Origin: Pseudoduganella violacea
Lineage (GTDB): Bacteria; Pseudomonadota; Gammaproteobacteria; Burkholderiales; Burkholderiaceae_D
Direction of reading: 5' to 3'
Assembly: GCF_014191875.1 (NCBI RefSeq)
Contig: NZ_JACHXD010000013.1
Span: 62,001 to 126,000, forward strand
Length of the DNA: 64,000 nt
Positions 40,075 through 48,915 of this stretch are shown here, piece by piece (the stretch's first letter is position 1; every line of letters starts with the position of its first letter). Below the pieces are notes generated by a model that saw only the letters and a program-made list of their open reading frames with translations, searched no databases and was not told where the DNA came from. The position numbers were made by a program, and so were the translations under genes.

Positions 40075-42957
40075 TTAGAACTTATAGCTGGCGCTCAGGC
40101 GGAAGTAACGGCCCATGCCATTGTGCAGCTGAGGATCGAAGCCCTGGAAGTCGGTCGTGTCGCCATAACGTGGGTCGTAAGGCGCCTTCTTGTCAAACAG
40201 GTTCTTGACGTTGAACGACAGGGTCAGGTTCTTGATGCCGGTGTAGGTGTAGTTCACGCCCACGGTGGTCCAGCTCTTCACGCTGCAGTTGTTCAAGCCC
40301 TGGAAGTACTCGCTGTAGTGCTCGAGGCCACCTTCGCCCAGCTTGCCATTGGCGTTATAGCCGTAGTAGCAGACTGGTGGATTGTAGGTGGTGGTGTTGT
40401 CCCAGCGCGTAACCAGGGACACCGGACCGACGTAATCCACGGTAGCGGTCACCGAGTGCACCGCCTTGCTCCAGTTGATGGAGTAGGAACCACGGTTACG
40501 CGGATTGTCGTCCACATTGGTGGCGCGGTCGGCGTAATTGCCGTAGGAACCAGCGATGTTGTGCGCCTGGAAACCAGGACGTTCGGCACGGCGGAACTCC
40601 ATCAGGTGGCTCCAGCTCAGGTTCTGGGTCAGACGGCCCCAGTCACCCAGCGATTTGCGGTAAGCCACTTCGAAGTCCAGACCGCTCACTTCGGTGCTGC
40701 CCTGGTTGACCCAGGCGCGGTTCACCTGCTGGATCGGACCGGAGTTCGGGATCACCACGCCGTTGGCGTCCTTGACCCAGGTCGCTGGGTTGGTGTCGCG
40801 GATTACGGCGGCGGTCGGGTAGCGGCCTGGGTTCTGGATCACCGCTTGCGCGCCAATCAGCGCGGTTTCGCTGGTTTTCTTGATGCGGTACCAGTCAACC
40901 AGGACGTCCAGATCCTTCATCGGGTTCAGGATCAGGCCCAGCGAGTAGGACTTCGATTTTTCCGGTTTCAGGTCAGGCGTCGACGCGGACAGGCTGGAGA
41001 AGCTCTTCTTGCAGTCGGCTTTCTCGCCGTTTTCCAGGAATTTCTGGCCGTCAGGGCAGCGCAGGTAGTCGATCGCGCTGGTGAACGATTGCACGCCGCC
41101 TGGCGCCACTTGCAGCAGCGCAGGCGCGCGGAAGCCTTTGGCGAAGGAGCCGCGCAGGGCGACGCGCTCGCTGATGGTCCACTTGCTGCCAACCTTAGGC
41201 ACGAAGCTCTTTTCGCCTGGATACTTGTCGTAGCGGCCAGCGAAGTCCATTTCCCAGTTTTTCAGGAAAGGCGTACGCAGTTCGACGAAGGCCGAACGCA
41301 CATTGCGCTCGCCGTTCAGGCTGGTGTTCGCCACACCGATGATCTGGCCGCTGGCGGTCAGCGCATCCGGGGACAGGCTGATTTCTTCCTTGCGGAATTC
41401 GCCGCCGATGGCCAAGCCGATATCGCCGCCAGGCAGTTTGCCCAGCGTGGTCGAGGCTTTGGCATCGAGCTGTTTGACTTGCGCGTAACCCTTGTTGACG
41501 ATGTCGCGGGTCACATTCGGGTCTTTGATCGTGTCGGCGATGCTGCGGCCTTCGGTCACGATGCGGTTCAGGGTTGGCATGTGCAGGCGGCCGTAGCTCG
41601 TGCCTTCACGCTCGCTGCGGTTCCACAGCAGGCCGGTTTCCCAATCCCAGTTGCCGGTCGTGCCTTTCAGGCCGGTCAGCACGCGGAACGATTCGTTCAG
41701 GTTCTCGGAACCGCCGCGCGCGTTAACCATGCGCAGGCCGACGGCCGAGCGGGCATCCGGGAAGGGATTGTCCACGTGGCCCACAGGCAGGATCAGCTGG
41801 TATTGCTGGGCAGGCTTGCCGTCGGCGGTGAAGATCGACGACGAGGCGGTCGAACGCATGGCGATCGGCGCGCCGGTATAGGTGCGCTCGGTGCGGCTAT
41901 AACCGGCTTCGGCGAAGGCGGTCAGGTTGTCGTTCAGCTTCAGCGTGAAGCGCGACAGGATATTGGCGTCCTTGCCGGCGCTCTGCACTTCGTTGAAACC
42001 GTTGGTGTCGTAGTTGCAGAAGGTGCGGCCGATCAGCGGATCGGTAGCTTGCAGGATGTGGGCGGCAGCGTTGCCGGTGATCTGCTGGCTCTTGTCGCAA
42101 TCCAGACGGTTGACGATGTTGGCGCGGTCAGCGTAGGTGGTGGCGAAGGCCTTCGAACCAGGGGTTTTCTCTTTGTAGAAGAAAGGCGAACCGCTCAGGG
42201 CGCTGGAGTAGGGGTTCAGACGACCGTTGATGGCGCGGTACAGACCGTTTTCCACGTCCTTCTGGTCGTAGACATTGGTGCTGTCGCGTTTCGATACGTC
42301 GAAGGAGATCAGCGCGTTGAAACGGTTCTCTTCCAGATCGCCAAAGCCCCACACACCGCTCACGGTGCGCTTGCCGAATTCGCCGTCATCGTTGGCGGCC
42401 ACGCTGGCGCTCAGTTCCAGGCCACGGTAGTCGGACTTGGTGATGAAGTTGATCACGCCGGCGATGGCGTCGGAACCGTAGACGGCGGAAGCGCCATCCT
42501 TGAAGATTTCCACGCGCTCGAGGGCCGAAACCGGAATCGAATTCAAGTCATACACGGCCGACTTGCCCTGGTTCGGGTCAGCGTAGGCGGAAGCGGTGAT
42601 GCGACGACCGTTCAACAGCACCAGGGTCGAGGACGAACCCATGCCGCGCAGCGACGCGGTGGCGGCGCCGCTGGTGAAGCTGCCAGCGGACGTGTCGAAG
42701 GACGCGCCCGAGCCGAAGGCGGGGATGGTCTTCAGCAGTTCGGCCACGGTGTTGGCGCCGGAAGCGGCGATTTGTTTCGCGTTTACGGTCTGGATCGGCG
42801 ACGAACCTTCTTTTTCCGCGCGCTTGATGTTGGAACCGGTCACGAAGACCTTCTGCACTGCCGGCTCGGCAGCTTGTTGTGCAACGGCGAACTGGGCGCC
42901 GCCCACTGCGAGCGCGACCGCGATCACGCTTTGTTTGAGAACCAGGTTATGTTTCAA
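40075..42957 (-). CDS. TonB-dependent receptor (tandem copy B)
   Basis: This 960-residue TBDR is closely similar to copy A along its whole length. The start is TTG (MKHNLVLKQSVIAVALAVGG), preceded by GGAGAGAG; no ATG is available nearby with a comparable signal peptide. Plug motifs are VFVTGSNIKRAEKEGSSPIQ, TASLRGMGSSSTLVLLNGR and VEIFKDGASAVYGSDAIAGV; it ends GRYFRLSASYKF. Copies A and B, with the remnant at 30584, suggest a tandem family grown by duplication. The ligand is unknown. Confidence 0.93.
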   Translation of the reverse strand: MKHNLVLKQSVIAVALAVGGAQFAVAQQAAEPAVQKVFVTGSNIKRAEKEGSSPIQTVNAKQIAASGANTVAELLKTIPAFGSGASFDTSAGSFTSGAATASLRGMGSSSTLVLLNGRRITASAYADPNQGKSAVYDLNSIPVSALERVEIFKDGASAVYGSDAIAGVINFITKSDYRGLELSASVAANDDGEFGKRTVSGVWGFGDLEENRFNALISFDVSKRDSTNVYDQKDVENGLYRAINGRLNPYSSALSGSPFFYKEKTPGSKAFATTYADRANIVNRLDCDKSQQITGNAAAHILQATDPLIGRTFCNYDTNGFNEVQSAGKDANILSRFTLKLNDNLTAFAEAGYSRTERTYTGAPIAMRSTASSSIFTADGKPAQQYQLILPVGHVDNPFPDARSAVGLRMVNARGGSENLNESFRVLTGLKGTTGNWDWETGLLWNRSEREGTSYGRLHMPTLNRIVTEGRSIADTIKDPNVTRDIVNKGYAQVKQLDAKASTTLGKLPGGDIGLAIGGEFRKEEISLSPDALTASGQIIGVANTSLNGERNVRSAFVELRTPFLKNWEMDFAGRYDKYPGEKSFVPKVGSKWTISERVALRGSFAKGFRAPALLQVAPGGVQSFTSAIDYLRCPDGQKFLENGEKADCKKSFSSLSASTPDLKPEKSKSYSLGLILNPMKDLDVLVDWYRIKKTSETALIGAQAVIQNPGRYPTAAVIRDTNPATWVKDANGVVIPNSGPIQQVNRAWVNQGSTEVSGLDFEVAYRKSLGDWGRLTQNLSWSHLMEFRRAERPGFQAHNIAGSYGNYADRATNVDDNPRNRGSYSINWSKAVHSVTATVDYVGPVSLVTRWDNTTTYNPPVCYYGYNANGKLGEGGLEHYSEYFQGLNNCSVKSWTTVGVNYTYTGIKNLTLSFNVKNLFDKKAPYDPRYGDTTDFQGFDPQLHNGMGRYFRLSASYKF

Positions 42958-43447
42958 AACTCTCTCCGCTTGAAATGCGTTTTCTGTGATAAAGCATCGT
43001 CCAGTGATCCGTTTGGATCACCGAAGGGGGGCATGAAAACACTCCAGGCAGTGGAAAGTCAGTTTCCCGGATTAAGTTGTTGCGAAACAACAACACGAAA
43101 AGCTTGCCAGATAAGGAAATTTGTGATTCACATATTTACGCTTAGAAAATATGCAAATTCGGCACAAAAACTGAGGAAAACTGGAGAACGTGAGCAAAGA
43201 TGCATGCCAGAGAAGCATGCTTGCACCACGAAAGTGCATTATCCAATAACCAAAAGCTATGGACTAATAGTAGATAATTTCACCAACAAATGAAAAAGTC
43301 AGCAAAAATATGTAAAAAAAACGTCATAATGAGGCTGTTTTACAACATTTTGCCAAGCACAACCGGGGCCAGATCGACTGATGTTGCCATTGCCTGGCTG
43401 AAAAGCCGGCCCAGCGCCCCGCATCCATATATATAGCTTGCCATACG
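42958..43447. other. upstream region of TBDR copy B with nested palindromes
   Basis: No gene is supported here. At 43202-43220 GCATGC occurs twice as inverted copies 7 nt apart, and AAGCATGCTT is itself palindromic; TGCAC and GTGCA (43222-43238) form a further inverted repeat. These lie about 250 nt before the receptor start and may be regulator sites. Confidence 0.4.
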
Positions 43448-43475
43448 AAAAAAAACCGCCGCAAACGCGGCGGTT
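43448..43475 (-). terminator. terminator of the Oar-like TBDR
   Basis: AACCGCCGC (43454-43462) pairs with GCGGCGGTT (43467-43475); on the minus strand the stem is followed by a run of eight T. It lies just after the receptor stop at 43513. Confidence 0.88.
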
Positions 43476-43512
43476 CGAACAAGCGGCCGCCCGCAGGCGG
43501 CCGGATGCAGGG

Positions 43513-46500
43513 TTAGAAGCGGTGGTTGTACTCGACCGTGAACTTGGCCGAACGCGGCGCCGTGTAGCTGATCACGCGCTGGTAGCTCGGGTTGATCGTG
43601 GTGCCGGTCAGGTTGTAGGTTTCTTCCACGTTCTGGGTGGTTTGCTTGTTCGCCACGTTGAACACGTCCAGCTTCAGGGTCAGGCCTTTCAGCATGGCCG
43701 GGCGGTACGCCAGGTTCATGTCCAGGCGGATATCCCATGGCAGGTTGCCGAAGGTGCCGCGCGGCGCTGCCTTGGTGCCGCACCAGAAGTAGACCGAACC
43801 GTAGTCCGGCGCATCGTCCGGCAGGTTAGGATCGTTGCCGAAGCAGCTGCGTGGCCGGCCGGAAGCGGCCAGGAAGTTGCCGCCCAGGGTCCATTCCGGA
43901 TTCAGCTCATAGAAGCCGTAGGCCTTGATCTGGTGCTTGCGGTCGTTCGGCAGCAAGCCGTTGGCGCCGCGCATCAGTTCCGCCGTATCCCAGGTCGAGG
44001 TGGCCGCCACGTCGGTCTGGGCATTATCGGAACGGGTCTGGCCTTCGGTGTTACCCTTGCTGCGCGACCAGGTGTAGTTCACGCGGCCATACCAGCCATT
44101 GCGCAGCGGGTGCTCGGCGAAGAAGTCCAGCGCCACGTAGTCGCGCTTGGCTTTCTCGAAGCCCAGGTCTTCCTTGCTCAGCTTGACCTGGGTGTATTTC
44201 TTGTCGCCGTTGAAGTCAACATTGAAAGTGTTGTCCTTGCCCGGATTGAAGGTGACGCAGCCCAGGCCGCTCCAGTGGTCGGTGTTGACGTGGTTGCGTT
44301 CCGCCCAGGCGGCCACGGCGCGGTCGTCGCAGTAATCGTCGATGGTCTGCTTCAGCTTGCGGAAGGTGGCTTTCGCGCCCACGTTCAGGTCGGCGGACAG
44401 GGCTTTTTCGAAGCCGGCCGTGATTTCATCCTGGTAGGTCGGCTTGATGTCCAGCGCCGTCAGCGTGTTGACGTCCTTGGCCTGGCCGAACTCGTTGTTG
44501 GTCGAGGTCACGCCGGTCAGGTTCTTCAGGCCCAGCGGCGCGCCGTTGGCGTCGGTGCCGGTATAGGTGAAGTACTCGCGGGTGTTGGTCGAGCGGCTGG
44601 CGCCGCGCACGGCCAAGTGGGTCGGGATCTGCAGCGCGTAACGGCCAGCGCTACCGAAGACCTTGAACGAGGCGTCACCGTTCACGTCCCAGGCGGCGGA
44701 CAGGCGTGGCGAAATCTGATTCTTCACTTCCAGGAAGGTTTCGCCGTCGCCGTTCTTGTTCTTGAAGCCTTCGCTGCGGATGCCGACGGTCACCAGCAGA
44801 TCCTTGTTCACTTGCCAGCGGTCTTCCAGGTATTTGGCGTCCTGGTCGGAGTAGGCATTGGTGGCGCTGTTGAACAGACGGCGGCTGACGAAGTAGCCCT
44901 GGGTGCCGTAGCCGCCGCCATTGGCGATGACGACCGGTACGCCGTTCAGCTTGTTGACCGCGGTGGGATTGTCCACCTTGTCGTAGAACCAGATGCCGCC
45001 GCCGGCGGTCACGTCACCGGCTTCCAGCGACTTCAGCTTGTTCTGGTCGAAACCGCCGCGGATGGTGTGGCTGGAAATCTTGTATTCCAGGTCGATGCGC
45101 GAGGAGGTGGTTTCGTTCTTAGCGCCGTTCGGGAAGATGGTGCTCACCAACACTTGCGGCGTGCTGTAGTTCAGGCCGGGCACGCGGGCGCGCGAGGCGG
45201 CGTTGATCTGGAACATGCTGCTCAGATCGCCGTCATAGGTGTTGCTGATCTTGGTCTTGCTCTTGCCGTACAGGGCCGACACGGTCAGGTCGTCGGTCAG
45301 GTTACCGGTATAGCGCAGGATTTTGGAATCGGCGCCGACCGGGGTGTAGTTCGAGTTGTTTTTGTAGTGCTCGGACGAGGTCTGCTTGCTGCCGCGGCCG
45401 TTGACATAGTCGTAGCCGTAGAGCTGGCGGTCTTCCTTGTTGTTGTCGCCGATCAGGGTCGCTTCCAGGCGGTGGTTATCGTTGATGTTCCAGTCGAACT
45501 TGGCCAGATAGCGGTCCGACACGTCCTGGCGCTCGGCCCAGCCGGTGGTCGCCAGGGTCGGGCTGCCGACGATGCCGACGGTGTTGGCGTAGGCGTTGAC
45601 GCCGGCCAGGTCATCCTTCTTGCGCTCGACGGCGACGAACATGAACAGCTGGTCCTTGATGATCGGGCCGCCCACATAGCCACCGAAGGTGCGCTTGGTG
45701 CTCGAATCTTCCGACTTGCGGCGGAACAGGGTGCCGTCGGTGGCCGGGTTGGAGCCGGTGACCGGATAGTACTGGTCTTTCTTGCGCGCGGTCAGGGCAT
45801 TCGGCTCGATGCTGAAGGTGCCGCCGGCTTCCCAGTTATTGGTGCCGCTCTTGGTGGTGACGTTGACCACGCCACCCACGGAACGGCCGAACTCGGCGCC
45901 GAAGCCGCCGGTCAGGATCTGGGCCTGGGCGATGGCGCCGAAAGGCAGTTCCGAACCGCCCAGCTGGGTCAGCGGATTGGTGACAGGGAAACCGTTGATG
46001 TAGTAAGCATTCTCGGACGCGCCGCCGCCGCCGAAGGAAGCGCCGGCCGCGTAGCGCGAGTCGGCGCGGGTGGTGTTCGGCGCCAGCTGGATAATGGCGT
46101 CCACATTATTGGCCACCGGCAGCTTGGCCAGCTCCTTGGCGGTAAACACCGCGCCGTTATTGGTGTTGGAGATGTCGATGCGGCTGCGGCGGCCCGTCAC
46201 CTGCACCGCCTGGATGGCGCCGAAGGACGCTTCCACGCCCTGGCCGACGATCACATCGACTTCGGTGGTGTTGACGATTTTGCCCTCGCGCTGCAGCTCG
46301 ACCTTGTAGTGGCCGGGCGGCATGGCGGTCGCGTTGTAGCGGCCGCTGGCATCGAGGGTGACGGTACGCTTCACGCCGGTATCGACGTTGTTAAGCACCA
46401 CGGCAGCGCCGGCGGCGCCGTCCACACGGCCGAAGATATTACCGGCGGCATTCGACTGCGCCAGCGCCGACGGCAGCATCGCCACCGTCAGCGCGCCGGC

Positions 46501-46548
46501 GCCAAAAGCCACTGCTAAAGCACGAACAAGAATGGTCTTTCTAATCAT
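43513..46548 (-). CDS. TonB-dependent receptor with N-terminal carboxypeptidase-regulatory-like domain (Oar-like)
   Basis: This 1011-residue outer-membrane protein differs in architecture from the other receptors. After the signal peptide (ending near PSALAQS) comes a small beta-sandwich domain (about residues 35-110: GNIFGRVDGAAGAAVVLNNV, GRYNATAMPPGHYKVELQ), then a plug with TGRRSRIDISNTNNGAVF and a barrel ending SAKFTVEYNHRF. This layout matches Oar-type TBDRs linked to adhesion, protein export or protease-product uptake in other bacteria. AGGAAA lies 8 nt before the ATG. It has no obvious operon partner; role uncertain. Confidence 0.9.
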   Translation of the reverse strand: MIRKTILVRALAVAFGAGALTVAMLPSALAQSNAAGNIFGRVDGAAGAAVVLNNVDTGVKRTVTLDASGRYNATAMPPGHYKVELQREGKIVNTTEVDVIVGQGVEASFGAIQAVQVTGRRSRIDISNTNNGAVFTAKELAKLPVANNVDAIIQLAPNTTRADSRYAAGASFGGGGASENAYYINGFPVTNPLTQLGGSELPFGAIAQAQILTGGFGAEFGRSVGGVVNVTTKSGTNNWEAGGTFSIEPNALTARKKDQYYPVTGSNPATDGTLFRRKSEDSSTKRTFGGYVGGPIIKDQLFMFVAVERKKDDLAGVNAYANTVGIVGSPTLATTGWAERQDVSDRYLAKFDWNINDNHRLEATLIGDNNKEDRQLYGYDYVNGRGSKQTSSEHYKNNSNYTPVGADSKILRYTGNLTDDLTVSALYGKSKTKISNTYDGDLSSMFQINAASRARVPGLNYSTPQVLVSTIFPNGAKNETTSSRIDLEYKISSHTIRGGFDQNKLKSLEAGDVTAGGGIWFYDKVDNPTAVNKLNGVPVVIANGGGYGTQGYFVSRRLFNSATNAYSDQDAKYLEDRWQVNKDLLVTVGIRSEGFKNKNGDGETFLEVKNQISPRLSAAWDVNGDASFKVFGSAGRYALQIPTHLAVRGASRSTNTREYFTYTGTDANGAPLGLKNLTGVTSTNNEFGQAKDVNTLTALDIKPTYQDEITAGFEKALSADLNVGAKATFRKLKQTIDDYCDDRAVAAWAERNHVNTDHWSGLGCVTFNPGKDNTFNVDFNGDKKYTQVKLSKEDLGFEKAKRDYVALDFFAEHPLRNGWYGRVNYTWSRSKGNTEGQTRSDNAQTDVAATSTWDTAELMRGANGLLPNDRKHQIKAYGFYELNPEWTLGGNFLAASGRPRSCFGNDPNLPDDAPDYGSVYFWCGTKAAPRGTFGNLPWDIRLDMNLAYRPAMLKGLTLKLDVFNVANKQTTQNVEETYNLTGTTINPSYQRVISYTAPRSAKFTVEYNHRF

Positions 46549-47283
46549 TGTGATTTCCTATCTCAAGCTATCTTGCTGTTTATTTTAATCACGTATTTTT
46601 ATTGTCCCGACTACTTCCCGATCAAATAGAGCGGGAAAGAATCCAATAAGCCGCCGCGCATATTGAAATGCTAGCGACTTACGAAATGCATGGGAACATG
46701 CAGATGGCAAGCCTGTCAATCACGCAAGAATTCGCCGGGGCAGAAAACAACACTATCGTCCTTTTTCCGCTGCAAGATTACAACAATGAGCGAAAAAAGC
46801 AGCGGCGATCTTCCACGATTTCCGCCGATATGCATGGATTCTCCGGGATTTCATCGGAATAAAATTCGAAATATTACTTATTTTTCAAAATTTAATTCAA
46901 CACAGAATCGCAAGCAGAAATATGTGAATTGCGGCTTTTCTTATTCGAAAAACCAATTTTCTTGCAGAGGGGATTTAAAACAGGAAGGGAAACTGGATTA
47001 GCGCCGGATTTGAAACATCAACGCCGTACTTTTTAATTCGATGTCAAAACCAATTCCAGCGCGATGATTATCTTTGCAGGAATCCATTCCGATTGGCGGG
47101 GACCGGACATTTGAAGCCCTCAATAAAACCATAGCAAAAGCATAATCGTCAATACCAAAATGCAAGTTTCATCCCAAAAACAACAATGAGCGGCTGCCGG
47201 CCCGCTCTTGGGCGGCCGGGTCAGGCAAGGTAAAATGGCGGATTGGGCCCGTTGCGCGCCCCACCCGCTTGAGAAAGAACACC
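46549..47283. other. AT-rich intergenic region
   Basis: This is a 735-bp region between the Oar-like TBDR and the divergent oxidoreductase. It has TGCATG (46687-46692) and CATGCA (46697-46702) as exact inverted copies with a 4-nt spacer, about 146 nt upstream of the TBDR. Short ORFs at 46668-46862 and 46690-47001 overlap in different frames, lack ribosome sites and resemble nothing, so I do not call them. Confidence 0.5.
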
Positions 47284-48909
47284 ATGCTGCGATTGAACGA
47301 AGTCAAACTCCCCCTGAACCACGCCGAACCCGAGCTGCGCGAAGCCATCCTGGCCCGCCTCGACATCCCGCCGGAAATGCTGCAGGGCTTTACCGTGTTC
47401 AAACGCAGCTACGACGCCCGCAAGAAAGCCCAGATCGTGCTGATTTACTCGGTCGATGTGGAGACCACCGACGATGCGGCCATCCTGGCGCGCCGCCAGC
47501 ACGACGTGCACCTGATGCCCTCGCCCGATATGGAATACAAATACGTGGCGCACAAGGTCAACGCCGACGGCAGCCAGCCGCGCCCGGTGGTCATCGGTAT
47601 GGGTCCCTGCGGCCTGTTCGCCGCCCTGATCCTGGCGCAGATGGGCCTGCGTCCCATCATCCTGGAACGCGGCAAGACCGTCCGCGAGCGCACCAAGGAC
47701 ACCTTCGGCTTCTGGCGCAAGCGCGAACTCAATCCCGAGTCGAATGTGCAGTTCGGCGAAGGCGGCGCCGGCACCTTCTCGGACGGCAAGCTGTACAGCC
47801 AGATCAAGGACCCCAAGCACTACGGCCGCAAAGTGCTGACCGAGTTCGTCAAGGCCGGCGCGCCGGAGGAAATCATCTACGTCAGCAAGCCGCATATCGG
47901 CACTTTCCGCCTGGTCAAGATGGTGGAAGCGATGCGCGAGGAAATCGTGGCCCTGGGCGGCGACATCCGCTTCGAAGCCAAGGTGGCCGATTTCGAGATC
48001 GAAGAAAAGGACGGCCAGCGCCAGCTGCGCGGCCTGACCCTGGCCGATGGCGAGCACATCGTCACCAACCATGTGGTGCTGGCCATCGGCCACAGCGCGC
48101 GCGACACCTTCGAAACCCTGTATGCGCGCGGCGTGTATATCGAAGCCAAGCCCTTCTCGATCGGCTTCCGCGTCGAACACCCGCAGTCGCTGATCGACAC
48201 CTGCCGCTTCGGCCCGAACGCCGGCCACCCGATCCTGGGCGCGGCCGACTACAAGCTGGTGCACCATGCCAAGAATGGCCGCGCCGTCTACAGCTTCTGC
48301 ATGTGCCCGGGCGGCACCGTGGTGGCGGCCGCCTCCGAGCCGGGCCGCGTCGTCACCAACGGCATGAGCCAGTATTCGCGCGCCGAACGCAATGCCAATA
48401 GCGCCATCGTGGTCAGCATCAGTCCGGAAGACTATCCGGGCCATCCGCTGGCCGGCATCGAATTCCAGCGCCGCCTGGAGGAAAAGGCTTTCGTGCTGGG
48501 CGGCAGCAATTACAGCGCGCCGGGCCAGTTGATGGGCGACTTCGTGGCCGGCCGCCCCTCCACCGAGTTCGGCGCCGTGGTGCCGTCCTACAAACCGCAA
48601 GTGCACCTGACCGACCTGGCCAGCATCCTGCCCGATTACGCGGTGGAAGCGCTGCGCGAAGCCTTCCCGGCCTTCGACAAGCAGGTCCGCGGTTACTTCA
48701 AGCAAGACGCCGTGCTGACCGGCCTGGAAACCCGCACCTCCTCGCCGATCCGCATCAAGCGCAACGACGGCGATCTGCAAAGCCTGAACACGCGCGGCCT
48801 GTTCCCGGCCGGCGAAGGCGCCGGCTACGCGGGCGGCATCCTGTCCGCCGGCGTGGACGGCATCAAGGTGGCCGAAGCCGTGGCCCTGTCGATGGCCGCC
48901 GCTTCCTGA
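47284..48909 (+). CDS. NAD(P)/FAD-dependent oxidoreductase (COG2509-like)
   Basis: This 541-residue flavoprotein has an N-terminal extra domain (about 1-95, MLRLNEVKLPLNHAEPELRE) before the dinucleotide fold PVVIGMGPCGLFAALILAQM, and the FAD-dependent dehydrogenase motifs LNPESNVQFGEGGAGTFSDG and GLFPAGEGAGYAGGILSAG. This arrangement is widespread and conserved but uncharacterised; it may act on a reduced substrate in the cytoplasm. ATG 47284 follows GAGAAAG; TTG 47269 is an alternative. It is convergent with the hybrid kinase (6-nt gap). Confidence 0.9.
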   Translation: MLRLNEVKLPLNHAEPELREAILARLDIPPEMLQGFTVFKRSYDARKKAQIVLIYSVDVETTDDAAILARRQHDVHLMPSPDMEYKYVAHKVNADGSQPRPVVIGMGPCGLFAALILAQMGLRPIILERGKTVRERTKDTFGFWRKRELNPESNVQFGEGGAGTFSDGKLYSQIKDPKHYGRKVLTEFVKAGAPEEIIYVSKPHIGTFRLVKMVEAMREEIVALGGDIRFEAKVADFEIEEKDGQRQLRGLTLADGEHIVTNHVVLAIGHSARDTFETLYARGVYIEAKPFSIGFRVEHPQSLIDTCRFGPNAGHPILGAADYKLVHHAKNGRAVYSFCMCPGGTVVAAASEPGRVVTNGMSQYSRAERNANSAIVVSISPEDYPGHPLAGIEFQRRLEEKAFVLGGSNYSAPGQLMGDFVAGRPSTEFGAVVPSYKPQVHLTDLASILPDYAVEALREAFPAFDKQVRGYFKQDAVLTGLETRTSSPIRIKRNDGDLQSLNTRGLFPAGEGAGYAGGILSAGVDGIKVAEAVALSMAAAS

Positions 48910-48915
48910 TCCGCC

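Noticed and set aside
43202..43238. tRNA or structured RNA gene
   Set aside because: The hairpins are short and nested palindromes; no cloverleaf or CCA-like end can be drawn.
39982..43293. 1103-codon open frame opposite TBDR copy B
   Set aside because: Antisense shadow of a receptor; the minus strand has signal peptide, plug motifs and barrel end.
46668..47001. Two short overlapping frames in the gap before the oxidoreductase
   Set aside because: No ribosome site, no paralogue or motif; more likely chance frames in AT-rich upstream DNA.
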